The notes under the pieces are model-generated. The model saw only the letters and a program-made list of their open reading frames with translations. It did not search any database and had not been told where the DNA came from. From Tamarix chinensis (Eukaryota; Streptophyta; Magnoliopsida; Caryophyllales; Tamaricaceae): a DNA stretch of 64,000 nt. The stretch covers positions 12,653,128 through 12,717,127 of the forward strand of contig CM060174.1 of NCBI GenBank assembly GCA_030549775.1. Reading direction: 5' to 3'. Position 1 is the stretch's first letter, and each line of letters opens with the position of its first letter. Positions 1 to 10,949 of the stretch are shown here, piece by piece. The position numbers were made by a program, and so were the translations under genes.

Positions 1-158
1 GGCCTGGGGATCAGATACTATGAATTGTTCGTGGGAGTTACTTCGTTGGACATGGTGGGAATGTATGAGTAGACTTCGGAGCCTTCTCGAGTCATCCAAG
101 TTTGGAGTGCCCAGTTGGGGGACAAAAGGAATTTTGAGATCGTAAGCGTCCCAATGAT

Positions 159-395
159 ATGAAGAAGGCCTACTCTGGAGGTAGCATTCCACCTAAGTAT
201 GGAAGGAGTATGAGGTCAGCACCCCAAGTTGGAGGTCAGTTCTGGGGATGTGCCGAGGAGAGGTATTACCACTACAAGCATTGCAAAGCAGATCACTTAG
301 GAGTAGATTGTGGTGGCAACAAGGTAACTTTCCACGGGTGTGGTATGCTGGGACACATAGTCTATGCATGTCGTGTCAGAGGTGGTAGTGTTTAG
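159..395 (+). pseudogene. Gypsy gag C-terminal region with degenerate zinc knuckles
   Basis: A 78-residue open stretch contains two zinc-knuckle-like blocks. One is a poor copy around YHYKHCKADHLGVDC. The other, FHGCGMLGHIVYAC, keeps the C-X2-C-X4-H-X4-C spacing less its first Cys. Such knuckles bind RNA in the nucleocapsid part of gag. It lies just upstream of the protease remnant, as expected in gypsy elements. It is a remnant, not a host gene. Confidence 0.65.
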
Positions 396-620
396 AGATA
401 TCAGTCTCGAGTTCAAAGTACCAGATCTATATAACAACTACAACCATAGATTATGAGGGTTCCTCCAAAACCTGCTAATGTTGTTAGCTGTACCAGTCAA
501 CCCAAAGGTTAGAAACTCCACACCTTTCAGCAAGATTAGGGTTCAACTAGTGCTACAATAGTTCATTTAGGAGGATGCCTAAACATGATTAAATAGTTAG
601 GGGCAAAGCGTCAGGTCGGT

Positions 621-896
621 ATGGTAACTTCTATGCTTATAGTGTCTACATTTCTAGCATGCATATTGTTTGACTCTGGTGCATCGCATTATTTTGTGTT
701 GGTATTTGTATCTAGAGCTATTTTATCTCCTTCCAGTAGTATTTTCATTTATGTTATGTTGCCTTTTGGGGATAGGATTGCATGCTCTAGGCTCTATAAA
801 GGGGTGGCCTTGATAGTTGAGGGAGTAGAGTTTTCCATAGATCTCAAAGTTTTCAAATTTTGCAAATTTGATGTAATTGTTGGAATGTACATGTAG
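621..896 (+). pseudogene. Gypsy aspartic protease remnant
   Basis: This 91-residue open stretch carries the retroviral-type aspartic protease signature FDSGASHYF near residue 17 and ends in FDVIVGMYM, where active elements usually read FDxIxGMDW. The active-site Asp is kept. The stretch ends at a stop a little before the reverse transcriptase region. In an intact element this enzyme would cut the gag-pol polyprotein. Confidence 0.8.
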
Positions 897-1239
897 GAAA
901 AGTACTAAAGGAACGTGTGGTTGTATGAGGATAAAAGGGTATTAGAGTCTTGTATCAAAAGTGTGAACCTCACCCCTCTATAAAGGTCATATCAATAATC
1001 GTCATAAGCAACCTTGTTTGTAAAGGTTATCCACTCTTCTTGTGCAGTGTTTAAGATACTGAGGTTGATGAGACACCAATGGACCAAATGGTAGTGATCC
1101 AAGAGTATCCTAATGTGTTCCTTGATAAGATTTTGGGTATACTGCCAATTTGATATGTTTAGTTTACTATAGGCATAACGCTAGGGACATAACTGGTATA
1201 TAAATCCCTTTACAGTATGGCAACTGTAGAAATGAAAGA

Positions 1240-1860
1240 GCTTAAATATCATCTAGAAGAGTTTTAGAGAAGGTATACATCTGACCAAGTATATCACCAT
1301 GGGGAGTGCCAGTCTTATTCAATAAGAAAAAGGACGAGAGCTTGAGATTGTGCATCAACTACTGAGGATTGAATCAGGTTAAGGTAAATAACCATTATCC
1401 GTTACCAAGGATCGATGTCCTATTCAACCAACTCAAGGGATCCAAGGTGCTCTCAAAGATTGATATTCGGTCATGTGACCTTCAGTTGAGGATAACAGAG
1501 CTAGATATTCCCAAGACGGCATTTTAGACAATATATCGCTATTACGAGTTCAAAATGATGCATTTCAAACTCACTAATGCACAAAAAACATTCATGTCTC
1601 TTATGAACCATTTTTTTTGTCGTTCTTGGATTAGTTTGTCATGGTTTTCATCCATGAAATCTTCATCTTCTCTGGTTATTGAGAGAAGCACAAACAATGC
1701 CTAAGATAGATTTTGACATTGTTAAGGTCACACCAATTATATGCCAAGATTTTAAAGTGTGAGTTTTGGCTAGATCAAGTGTCTTTCCTTGGGCATGTAA
1801 TTTCAAATTATGGAGCAATAGTGGATCCTTCCAAGGTTTGAGCAGTTTTCGAGTGGCTAA
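1240..1860 (+). pseudogene. Gypsy reverse transcriptase remnant
   Basis: Translated pieces include [16 protein letters not shown] and LSKIDIRS, which are hallmarks of gypsy reverse transcriptase, followed by [17 protein letters not shown] and a later FLGLVGYYHRFV block. Stops occur at about 1266, 1363 and 1527. The catalytic YxDD box is represented near 1636-1680 by VFIHEIFIFS, so both catalytic aspartates are gone. Old and inactive. Confidence 0.85.
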
Positions 1861-2440
1861 CATAAACTTTGGTCACCGAGGTGCATAGTTTTTTAGGGTT
1901 GGTTGGTTACTACCATAGGTTTGTGGCAGACTTCTCCAAGACAGCTCGCTCGTTGACTAATTTGCTGAAGAATGCTACATGATTTTATTGGGATGAGAAG
2001 TGTGGCAAGGCTTTTGAAGAGTTAAAGAGGCATTTGAATACCGCCTTAGTGCTCACATTACTATGTGGAACCGACAATTTTGAAGTATACAATGATGCTT
2101 CTAAGCATGGGTTAGATTGTGTGCTAATGAAACATAGGAGAGTGGTGGCGTATGCTTCCCAACAATTAAAGATGCATGAGTAGATCTACCCAACACACAT
2201 CTTAGACCTTGTTGTAGTGGTTTTGCCCTTAAAATTTAGAGGTATTATCTCTATGGGGTTTAATCCAAGTTCTACACTAATCATAAGAGCCTCAAGTACA
2301 TTTTCACATAGCGAGAGTTGTATTTGAAACAATGTCAATAGTTGGAGTTGGTCAAGAATTACGACCTACAATTGAATTACCATGAGGTTAAGGTCAATGT
2401 GGTGGCAGATGCACTTAGTCAAAAGATGTCGTAATCCTTG
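1861..2440 (+). pseudogene. Gypsy RNase H remnant
   Basis: Continues directly from the reverse transcriptase. FEVYNDASKHG (about 2080) is the first RNase H motif with its Asp kept, followed by VVAYASQQLKMHE and, near 2375-2430, VKVNVVADALSQK, the usual end of the RNase H region in gypsy elements. In-frame stops interrupt it, for example just after KMHE. Confidence 0.8.
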
Positions 2441-2689
2441 AGCACGATTGTGTTGTTAGATCATCTATATCGACAGCTCATGGACATGGAGATCGAATTA
2501 ATCACCGCTGGTAGTTTGGAGGCAAGAATGAGTACACTCACCATCACACCTTCAATCTTTGAGAAGATATAAGAAATCAAATTGGTGACATTAAGCTTGA
2601 GAGGATCAAGCAAGGTATTAAAGAAGGTAGAGCCAAAGGGTTTCATCTCCACTAAGATGGAAAATTTAGATACCATGATAGGTGGTGTA

Positions 2690-3190
2690 TACCACGGGGA
2701 TGTGCTAAGCTTAATAGGAAAATTATAGAAGAAGGTCATTTTACACCTTATTCTTTCCACCTTGATGGGGATAAGTTGTATAAGGATTTGAATAAGGTAT
2801 ATTGGTGGCCCCGTATAAAGCAGGAGGTGATAGAGTTTGTCGCTTGATGTTTAATCTATCAAAAGGTCAATATCAAGCACAAAAGGCCACTAGGGTTAGT
2901 ACAATCACTAGAAGTTCCAAAAGGGAAGTGGGACAATATATATATATGAACTTCGTGGTGGGTCTTTCAAGGACAAGTAGTGGATTTTATTCCATCTGGG
3001 TTATTAAGGATCCCCTGACTAAGTCCATACTGTTCATACCAATAAATATGACGTTGTGTCAGATCGAGACTCTAGATTCTTATCACACTTTTGGCAAAAG
3101 TTACAATTTATTTTTGGGACTCAATTGAAGATGAGTATTGCTTTTCATCCAGCCAGGGATGTTCAGACAAAGAGGACCATTTAGAATTTA
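2690..3190 (+). pseudogene. Gypsy integrase remnant, 3' truncated
   Basis: The zinc-binding N-terminal area is recognisable from VYWWPRIKQEVIEFV (about 2800). The catalytic core follows: MNFVVGLSRTSSGFYSIWVI at about 2947, then FHPARDVQTKRTI near 3150. The first catalytic Asp (normally MDFV) is Asn here, a G-to-A change. The core breaks off at 3190 at the start of the next LTR-like sequence, so the third catalytic residue and the C-terminus are missing. Confidence 0.8.
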
Positions 3191-3792
3191 TATAATACCC
3201 CATCCTAAAATCCTTCAAAATGTATTTAAAATTATGTTGATGTAAAAAAAAAATTAGTTTTGGTTTTGAAAATAGCTTGAAATTATAATAAAAATGTGAA
3301 TTTTAGGCATATCGATCAACTAGTTTACCTAATAGATCGATTGGTACACTAAGAGATTGACAGCTTTATTCTTGATGAACAAGTTGACTTGTTTGTTCAA
3401 ACAAATTAATCGATTATTCTATGGTTTTATATATTTTTCTGATTTTGATTCAAATCTCTTTCTAATATTTATGAAAACTATTAATTAGAATATATTTTTC
3501 TTAATGATCATATTTTAGTGCTTTAGGATTATTTTTATATTATTTAGATCATTCTATAATTTTATTTAGTTAAAATTCCCTAAAAAAATACTTTTAGAGG
3601 CATACCTCCCCTTCTCTCTTCTCCATCACCTTCCTCTGTCTCTTTTGGTAGCTGGGATGCATGTTTGAATTCTTTCACACCTATCCTGACTTACCAACCT
3701 TCTATAATGGTTCCCTCCTTGACTACACTCAACCTTTCTCACCTCATCAAGTGTTTCTCTTACACTTGGTTTCCCACACACAACCATGCTAG

Positions 3793-3796
<4 letters not shown>

Positions 3797-3838
<42 letters not shown>
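3797..3838. repeat. (CT)n microsatellite
   Basis: About 21 uninterrupted CT units inside the CT-rich tract of LTR-like sequence A. It creates the Leu-Ser run of a short open frame at 3665-3850, which is not a gene. Confidence 0.95.
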
Positions 3839-3841
<3 letters not shown>

Positions 3842-5090
3842 AGATTTTAACTAACCCTTACTTCTATATCCTCTATTCCTAATTCATTTTCATTTCTTAC
3901 TTTTTTTCTTTCTCTCTTCTTCCATTCCCTTAGTGAAAATTGCTAAGTGTTTTCATTCTTTCCCCTTTCTTTTCTACTAGAAAATAGAGGCTTGCCTCTT
4001 GTTTTCTCCCCTCACTTGGTCTAAATCTTATCCATTCTTTCTTTTCCTAATCTTAGCTTTAGTTCTTCCATGTTTCTCTTCATCAAGGAATGATTAAGGT
4101 TTGAGAAAAGTTGAAGATTCTAATTTTATTTTCCTTAGAATTTAGTTTATGAGAAACGATTGAGTTGCTTTGTTGTTCTTCATATTCATCACCTTCTTCT
4201 AATTTTCTATGATTTTAATGAAGTTTTAAAAAGGTGTTTTAATGGTTTTGACTTGTAGGAGTTTTGTAATAGAAGAATTACTTTAAATTAAGGCATTCTT
4301 ATCTTTAATATGAAGGAGGCTTTTATTCTATATTGTGGTCCCATGTTCTTGGTGTGTTTTTGTTCTGAGCATGGGCTAATTATATTCTAGACTCAAGCAT
4401 GTGGTAGAGTTTCTTTTTGAAATTAAACATTGTTGGTTTCTCAAATTTTATGCACGATTTGGAAGTTTGAGTATCATTACATTTAAATGCCTACATTACC
4501 ATGTATCTATGTGATTCTATGTGTTTAGCATGTCTCTTTATGTGTTTTATGACATAGAAGCATTCCAAGATTAATACGATAAATTTTGGTGAATTTTTGT
4601 GTGTTTATCACAAGTTTGGGTGCTATTTTACTCAGACCAATTGATCTGTTTGTTAAACCCATCGATTGGTTGTGTAAATAGTCACATAGTCTGGAAATTT
4701 TGATCGGGTGGTTGCGAGATTAGTCGATTGGTTCAATGAACTAGCCCCTATGAGTAGTCAATCGGTTTGCGAAACCTATTGACTCGTGACCCTTTGACCA
4801 AAGTGGTATAATCTCTGCTCATACTCATCGACCGGTTTCCTATGAATATTCGATCGGTGAGACCAACTAGTTGACCGGTCCCAAGGACTAATCAACTAGT
4901 CTGGTTGTTAGCCTCTTATTTCATATATTAATTGTTGTTCTTCTTTTGATCTTTATGTTAATACCTTCATGTAATTACAATATTTAAATTATGATTTCAA
5001 CCATGTTTACCCTAGAATTAGCAAGAATCATCATGATGATATTTGGTATTTGAATTGGTTGAGTTTGATGTCATTTCTAAACAACCAAAT

Positions 5091-5262
5091 GGTGGCTTTT
5101 ATTCCTTGTGATGTGTTTGGTGTTATCACTTGGAAACAACCATTTTGGATAATAATGGAATTTATTTATTTTTGGTGTTATCACTTGGAAACACCTAATT
5201 GGTGGCTTTTATACCTTGTAATGTGTTTGGTGTTATCACTTGGAAATACCTGATTGGTTATC
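5091..5262. repeat. 110 bp tandem repeat
   Basis: The segment starting GGTGGCTTTTATTCCTTGTG at 5091 recurs from 5201 with few changes. Within each unit the phrase GGTGTTATCACTTGGAAA also recurs (about 5120, 5176 and 5230), so the array has a shorter internal period too. Confidence 0.8.
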
Positions 5263-5905
5263 TATGGAATTAATCTATAATTTGTGATATCACTTGATAA
5301 TTAATAAATATGGAATAAGATTTTGTTTGATCCTTTTTCTTTGACTCTCAGGGTAATAGATAGGAAGTTAGTGGGCGGGTCGTCCGGTGGCTTATATTTT
5401 TCACTAAGTACTTATTTTCCTCTCTAACGGGTTGAGGTCGGTAGGGGAGTATGCACATATCTTTGAGGTATAGGATTATACTATGGCAGGCCAACATGGC
5501 ATTGATGTCCAACTTGGGTGGGTGAAGTATCCTAGTACAAGGTCCCAGGCACTTCGTATTGTTCATTACTTTGGCAGGTGTAGTATCCCAAATTTTTAGC
5601 CCTCAAGGTGGAGACATTCAAGATGTGGTGGGTGAGGTATCCCAGTATAAGCCTCCTTGATGTACTTTAACCACTTGTGGTGGGTGTTGCATCCTAATTG
5701 TGTTAGCCCTTGCGGAAGGTGCACTCGATGTGTGATGGGTGTGGTATCCCCAAAGAAAATTCCCTTCAATTTCAATCCCTAAGGCACTTAATTACAATTG
5801 CAATATTTCATAAAATCATCTAAGAATTGAATTAGCAAATTTCAACCTTAAACATATGACGTTATATGCTACAACATCTTTGGTTCAAACAACTAGTACC
5901 CTTAC

Positions 5906-8830
5906 TGTAACACCCTAAATTTTTAAAACATAAAATTTGAATATTTAACTATTTATCCAAAAAAATTAATCTTTAAGTTATTGATTTAATTATCTTTGTG
6001 AACTTTTGACTTAAAAAAATACGTACAGTTATTTAATAAATTAATATAATTATTTTATCTTAGCCTTTTTAATATAAACCCTAAACCTAAAATTTTACCA
6101 AAATTATTTTCTTAAATTAATATCCTAATTCTTGGATAAATTAATTTAATATTTTTTCCATTAGTCCAATTTTAATCTAATTCTAAATATATTTTCCTTT
6201 TCTGTTTCTTCCTTTTATTTCTTTTATTTCCTTCTTCCTTCTTTCCCTAGGCCAGCCCGAACCGCTTTCTATTTCTCTCTTTTCTTTTTCCCTCAAGCCA
6301 GCCGAGGCTTCCCTTCCCTTCCTTTTTCTCTTTACCCTTAGGTCACCCCAACCTCTCCTTATTCTTCTCCTCTTCCACGCATGACCCACTTCCCTCTCCT
6401 TCCTTCTTATCTCCAGTATGATCCAACCCCTCTCCCTTCTTCTTCCCCCCTCGCTGTGCAACCCAGCCCCCTTCCTTTCCTTTCTTCCCCATTTCAACTC
6501 CTACCGAACATACCCTAGACCCTCTGTGCACACACCCTTCTTCTCCCGCACGCCTCCTACACCTCCCTCTCTGCTTGACCAAACACCCTACACCACCACC
6601 CCTTTGCCATCCTTTTCATTCCTTTTTTTGGCCTTGCAACCCATAGTCTCCTTCCCCCATGCGCCCCTTCCTTGCCTTTCTCATCCCCTTTCAAGCCTAT
6701 AACCTCCCTTGCACCACCTACCTCACACGCCAGCCAAACTCCCTCTCTTCTTCTCTTCTTCCCTTCCACTTATCTCCCTCATGCCCCGCTCTCTCTCCCC
6801 CGACCCTCTCTTCTCCTTTCTCCCTTCTTCTCCCTCCCCTATTTTTCTCCATCATTCTCTCTATAGCTACAACTAGTGCTTCCACCACTAACCTAGCCTC
6901 TGCCGTTGGTGATCACCCCTTTCTCCTACCTTCCTTTATCCTCCTCCTCTTCCTCCCTGTCTCTCCTTCCTTCTCCCTACCATAAATCCTGCCAATCCCC
7001 CTGCCTCCACCCATTCTCCCTACAGTAACCCCCACCTCCACCACTGCCACTACCAACTCCTTCACCACATACTCCCTACACGACCTGCATCCAGCACCCC
7101 AGCCTCCCCTATAACCCTACCTCCTCTCCTTCTCTTCCCTTCGACACCCCACTCTATAGCCACCACCCTTTGATCACTTTTTTTCCCCTTCCTTTCCCCC
7201 ACCATTTTAGCTCCTCCTAGTTGCCTACCGCCAACCACCCACCTCCTGTACCATCACCCGCAACCACCCCACCCCACACCACGTTCACTTACTGTGCCCC
7301 TTCTATTCATTTTCTTACTCTTTTCTCCCACTTCTTTTCCTTCTCGATACCCTCCTCCTCGCAGCATGCTCCGCCGCCCTCGAGCTACCTACACCACACC
7401 CTCCAACTACTAGCTACCTCCTCCCTTACCTCCCACACCCAACAACTAGAATCACCACCTCCCACTATCTCCCCCAACCCTTAACCAAGCCACTATCCTC
7501 CCCCACTCCTTATAATTCTTTTGTATGGTTCACGCTGCACATGCAGCATGTGTTATGATGTGTATTTATCATATATTTTGGGTAATATTAAGGTATAAGG
7601 GTAGTTTGGTAGTATTGTATTTAATAAATATTTTAAATAAAAGTTATTATTTCATTTATATAATATTAATATGGTATTTGTGATATTATTTTTAGGTACA
7701 AAATTTTATTAAATGGAGCCTAAGAATTTTTAACGGGATACCAATAAAGTTAAGTTTTTGTTGGAAATCAAGTAACCTTTATACCCCACTAAGTTGTTTA
7801 GATATCGTATGTTAGCACATTAGGATTTTTGACATGTGATTTGTGTAGATATGATATGTTATTAATAATTCCATATTTATTAGTGTTATCTTAGAAAATG
7901 AAAAAAGAATGCATGTTATCTTGTGTACAATGTTATGTGTGGGAACGGGTGATTGAGAAGGGGTCTAATGTTGCGTGGTAATGAAATTTATACTTTTATA
8001 GGAATAAATATAGTTTTATCGTATTATTAATATTACTAAATCAAGATTAATAATAGTATTATTATTAATATTATTATTTTTAATTATGATTAATTATTAT
8101 GATTGGTATTATTGTTAGATATATTATTATTATTATTATTATTATTAACTATTAATTATTAATATTTTTTTATTAATATTTTTTTATTACTATTTAATCT
8201 TAATTACTATTATTAAAATTTTTTGTCATTAATATTAATAATATTATTAATAATTCTAATATTAATTATAAATGAAATAATGTTACTATGAATTATTTTA
8301 TAATGAATTTTTAATATTATTAACTAATATAAAAATTATTTATTATGATTATTATCATTAAATATTATTTATATTATTTAATTATTCATTATTTTTATTA
8401 ATTATTTTTATTATTGATATTATTACACTAATAATATTGATATTATTAATTTATTAATAATGATAATAATAATTCATTATTTATTTGTATAAATCATATT
8501 AGTATTATATTAATTAGTGTTAATGAGATTAATAATACTTATATTATTATTAATTAATTATTACTATTTATATTATGAAATTAATAATTATTTTTATTAT
8601 TTATTATAATTTATATTATTAAAATTATGTTAATATTTATTATTATTATTATTATAAATAATAATAATAATCATAAATATAAATAAATAAATAACTTATT
8701 ATTATCAAATTAAAATTGATGTTATTAATTATTAATTATTCTTATATTCATTTGATGATATTATTACTTATATGATCTAATTTAATTTTATTTGATGTTA
8801 TTAGTATTTTTGTTATCGAATTCTATGAGT
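5906..8830 (+). mobile_element. LTR-like sequence B, right end unresolved
   Basis: Starts with an intact TGTAACACCC terminus at 5906, preceded by CTTAC. It has the family layout: AT-rich lead, long CT-rich tract (6180-7500) with a degenerate TATA-like CTATAACC near 7110, then an extremely A+T-rich TTA tract (about 8030-8720). I could not find a GGGTGTTACA end or a second CTTAC. It may be truncated or degenerate before the copia element at 9277. Open frames in the CT-rich part occur on both strands and are compositional. Confidence 0.5.
8030..8720. repeat. TTA/AAT-rich low-complexity tract
   Basis: Nearly pure A+T composed of ATT, TTA and AATAAT units with short (ATT)n runs. Equivalent tracts occur in the two large LTRs at 38920-39396 and 40980-41830. 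No gene. Confidence 0.9.
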
Positions 8831-9276
8831 TATAAAAATAAGATGAATAGTGCAGGCCTTACTCTTTTGCCATTGTAGTGCATAAACATTGCATGAAGAA
8901 ATTTTATCATAGTTACGAGGGAGAGTTTGATGTTTTTGATGTCCTATGATGTGAAACCATTTATAAGGAACATAACTACTGGGAATGAAATGGGAATCAC
9001 ATCTTGTACACCCCGTTATGGGGTTGTGTGTCCAATAATTGATTTTAATTATTTTGTATTGTAAATTGGGACAGAGAAATGGTACAATAATACATGAGTG
9101 CTAACATTATTATGCGGCACGTTTCTTCAAGTAGGTTTGTCAACAGACAAGTTTTGTGTAAATATGTGGAGTTATTAAATCTTCCTCCATCAAACAAGAA
9201 AGATACAGTCATAACCATATGCACCTATTCTTTCTGACTTTGTAACTACAACTATGTGGGAATAAGAAATTGTGTG
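8831..9276. other. Unassigned intergenic stretch
   Basis: About 450 bases with no open frame of note. It contains a small imperfect inverted repeat around TACACCCCGTTATGGGGTTGTG at 9008-9030. It could be the end of LTR-like sequence B or older DNA into which the copia element was inserted. Confidence 0.4.
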
Positions 9277-9692
9277 TGTCAGAACTGGTCCTGATGGGAT
9301 AGTGTACTGAATCAAACACTAACAATTGAATGTATAGAAGAACAAGAGAATCAAGGTTTTTAAAGAAATATAAGAATGGAGAGAAAAAAAAGTCTAGGCT
9401 TTATTGATGATCAAATCAGGAATTATTCACGATTACCTCATGTTACAAGAATCTTAACTACACCTTAACTCTTACTACAAGCCATGTATTTATAGCCTGA
9501 ACCCCAAGGCAAGTCAAAAAATTGGTTAGAAGCAACTAACATTGCCAACCTCCTAACTGTCGGTTGGTCATGCATAATGGCCTTAATAAACTTAATTTGC
9601 AAAGACTATATTACCTAACAAACTAAATGAATTAATGGATCTAATCACTACTGACTAAATAAGAGTGTAGTTAATAGCCTAACTTCCTAACA
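9277..9692 (-). repeat. 3' LTR of copia element 1
   Basis: In element orientation it starts TGTTAGGAAGTTAGGC, near 9692, and ends near 9277. Long stretches are shared with the other LTR, for example CTTAACTCTTACTACAAGCC and CATGTATTTATAGCCT. Divergence is visible throughout, so the insertion is old. Confidence 0.85.
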
Positions 9693-10949
9693 ATTATCTA
9701 CCTTTCATCGCACCCCATAGCAATTCACAGTCTATGATTCGTGGATAAAACATGAACCTACTAAAGGCTTAGTCATCAAGTCTACTGCTTTATCTCTTGT
9801 CTGGACTTTAGAGACCTTTACCCTACCTTTAGCTATCACCTCCCTGATAAAGTGTAAGTTTACATTGAGGTGCTTTGTTCTCTCATGATACACTGGGTTC
9901 TTACTTAGGTATATGCCATTCTAGGTATCACACTAGATTGTTACAAACTTACAAGGCACATTCGGCTCCTTTATAAGCCCTTTAAGTTATGAATCCTCCT
10001 TCACAACCTCTATATAGGCAACATACTCAGCTTCAATGGTTGATAGAGCCACATAATTTTTCAACTTTGCCTTCCAACTAATGTTACATCCTCTAAGATC
10101 AAACACATAAGTAGATTGTGATCTCCTTGTGTCTTCATTCCCTAGCAAAATTTGAATTAGAGTATCCTTCTAGCTATAGGTCATCATCCCCTTTATACAC
10201 AAGTCCCACGTTGCTAGTAGCTCTCATATATTTGAGTAACCATTCATTGCCTTTTAATGTTCCACTTTTAGGTTTCTCATAAACCTTCTCACAAAACGTA
10301 CTCTATAAGGCAAATCTGGTCTTGTGCAGATCATCATGTATATTAGGCTATCAACAGCACTTGTGTAGGGAATCCCATCCATTAACTACCTCTTTTCTTC
10401 AATTTTTAGAGATAGCTTCTTGGATAACTTGAAGTGTTTAGCAATAAGAGTTACATGTACTTTTGCATCTTTCATCCCAAATATATCCAACACGTCTTCA
10501 ATATAGGTTTTTTTATTTTATAGAATAAGCATTTTCCAAAATCTATCTCTCATTATCGTAATACTTGGTATCCTCCTTGCATTTTTAAGGTCCTTCATAT
10601 AAAAATCTTGCTTCCGCGACTTCTTGGTTATATTAATCTCAGCCATACTAAGCCCAATAATGATAATATCATCACATATAATAGTAAATAAACCATATTC
10701 TGCTTTTGATGTCTCACATAAACATATGCATCAAAATTTGATCTCTTAAAGCCAATCTTCCTCAATGCTTGGTCAAATCTCAAGTTACAATCTCTTGGTG
10801 ACCATTTCTTACCATAGAGAAACGTTTTAAACAAACATACCCAATCTTCTCTTCCCTTTTCTTTAAAACCAAAGGGTGGATTCATGTAAACCCTATTTTT
10901 AATACACTATGAAGGAAAGCATTCTTTACATAAATTGTTCTAGCTCTAG
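9693..10949 (-). pseudogene. Copia 1 reverse transcriptase (3' part) and RNase H remnant
   Basis: On the minus strand, 10885-10628 reads through FLYGKKWSPRDCNLRFDQAL and VYLLLYVMILSLLG, the copia reverse-transcriptase region in which the YVDD box has become YVMI. Near 9890-9770 the frame ends in HERTKHLNVNLHFIREVI and DKAVDLMTKPL, the usual C-terminus of copia RNase H. Stops and frameshifts separate the pieces. The 5' continuation of the reverse transcriptase is on the far side of the LTR insertion, from 14354. Confidence 0.85.

Larger units (their letters stand above)
1..3190 (+). mobile_element. Ty3/gypsy gag-pol remnant, left-truncated
   Basis: Decayed Ty3/gypsy internal region. In order it holds a gag zinc-knuckle area, an aspartic protease, reverse transcriptase, RNase H and integrase, all on the plus strand, interrupted by many stops and frameshifts. 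This domain order (integrase last) defines gypsy rather than copia. The sequence style resembles plant Tekay/Del-type chromoviruses, but that clade call is inference. The left LTR lies outside the window. On the right the integrase stops abruptly at 3190 where an LTR-like sequence begins. I did not find the rest of the integrase further right. The element cannot be active. Confidence 0.85.
3191..5905 (+). mobile_element. LTR-like sequence A, right end unresolved
   Basis: Begins TATAATACCCC, one base from the TGTAATACCCC start shared by the better-defined LTRs in this window. It sits exactly where the gypsy integrase is broken. Like the others it has a CT-rich tract (3600-4080) early on and no recognisable internal coding sequence. 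It also holds a repeated ATCGAYYGGT-like motif (3310-4905), a 110 bp tandem repeat and a row of GGTGGGTG...TATCC units (5508-5755). No matching GGGTGTTACA end or target duplication was found, since another LTR-like start follows at 5906. Confidence 0.45.

Noticed and set aside
6183..7484. Overlapping open frames on both strands, including Arg/Glu/Lys-rich ones
   Set aside because: They follow the purine/pyrimidine strand bias of the CT-rich tract in LTR-like sequence B. No start context, domain or conservation.
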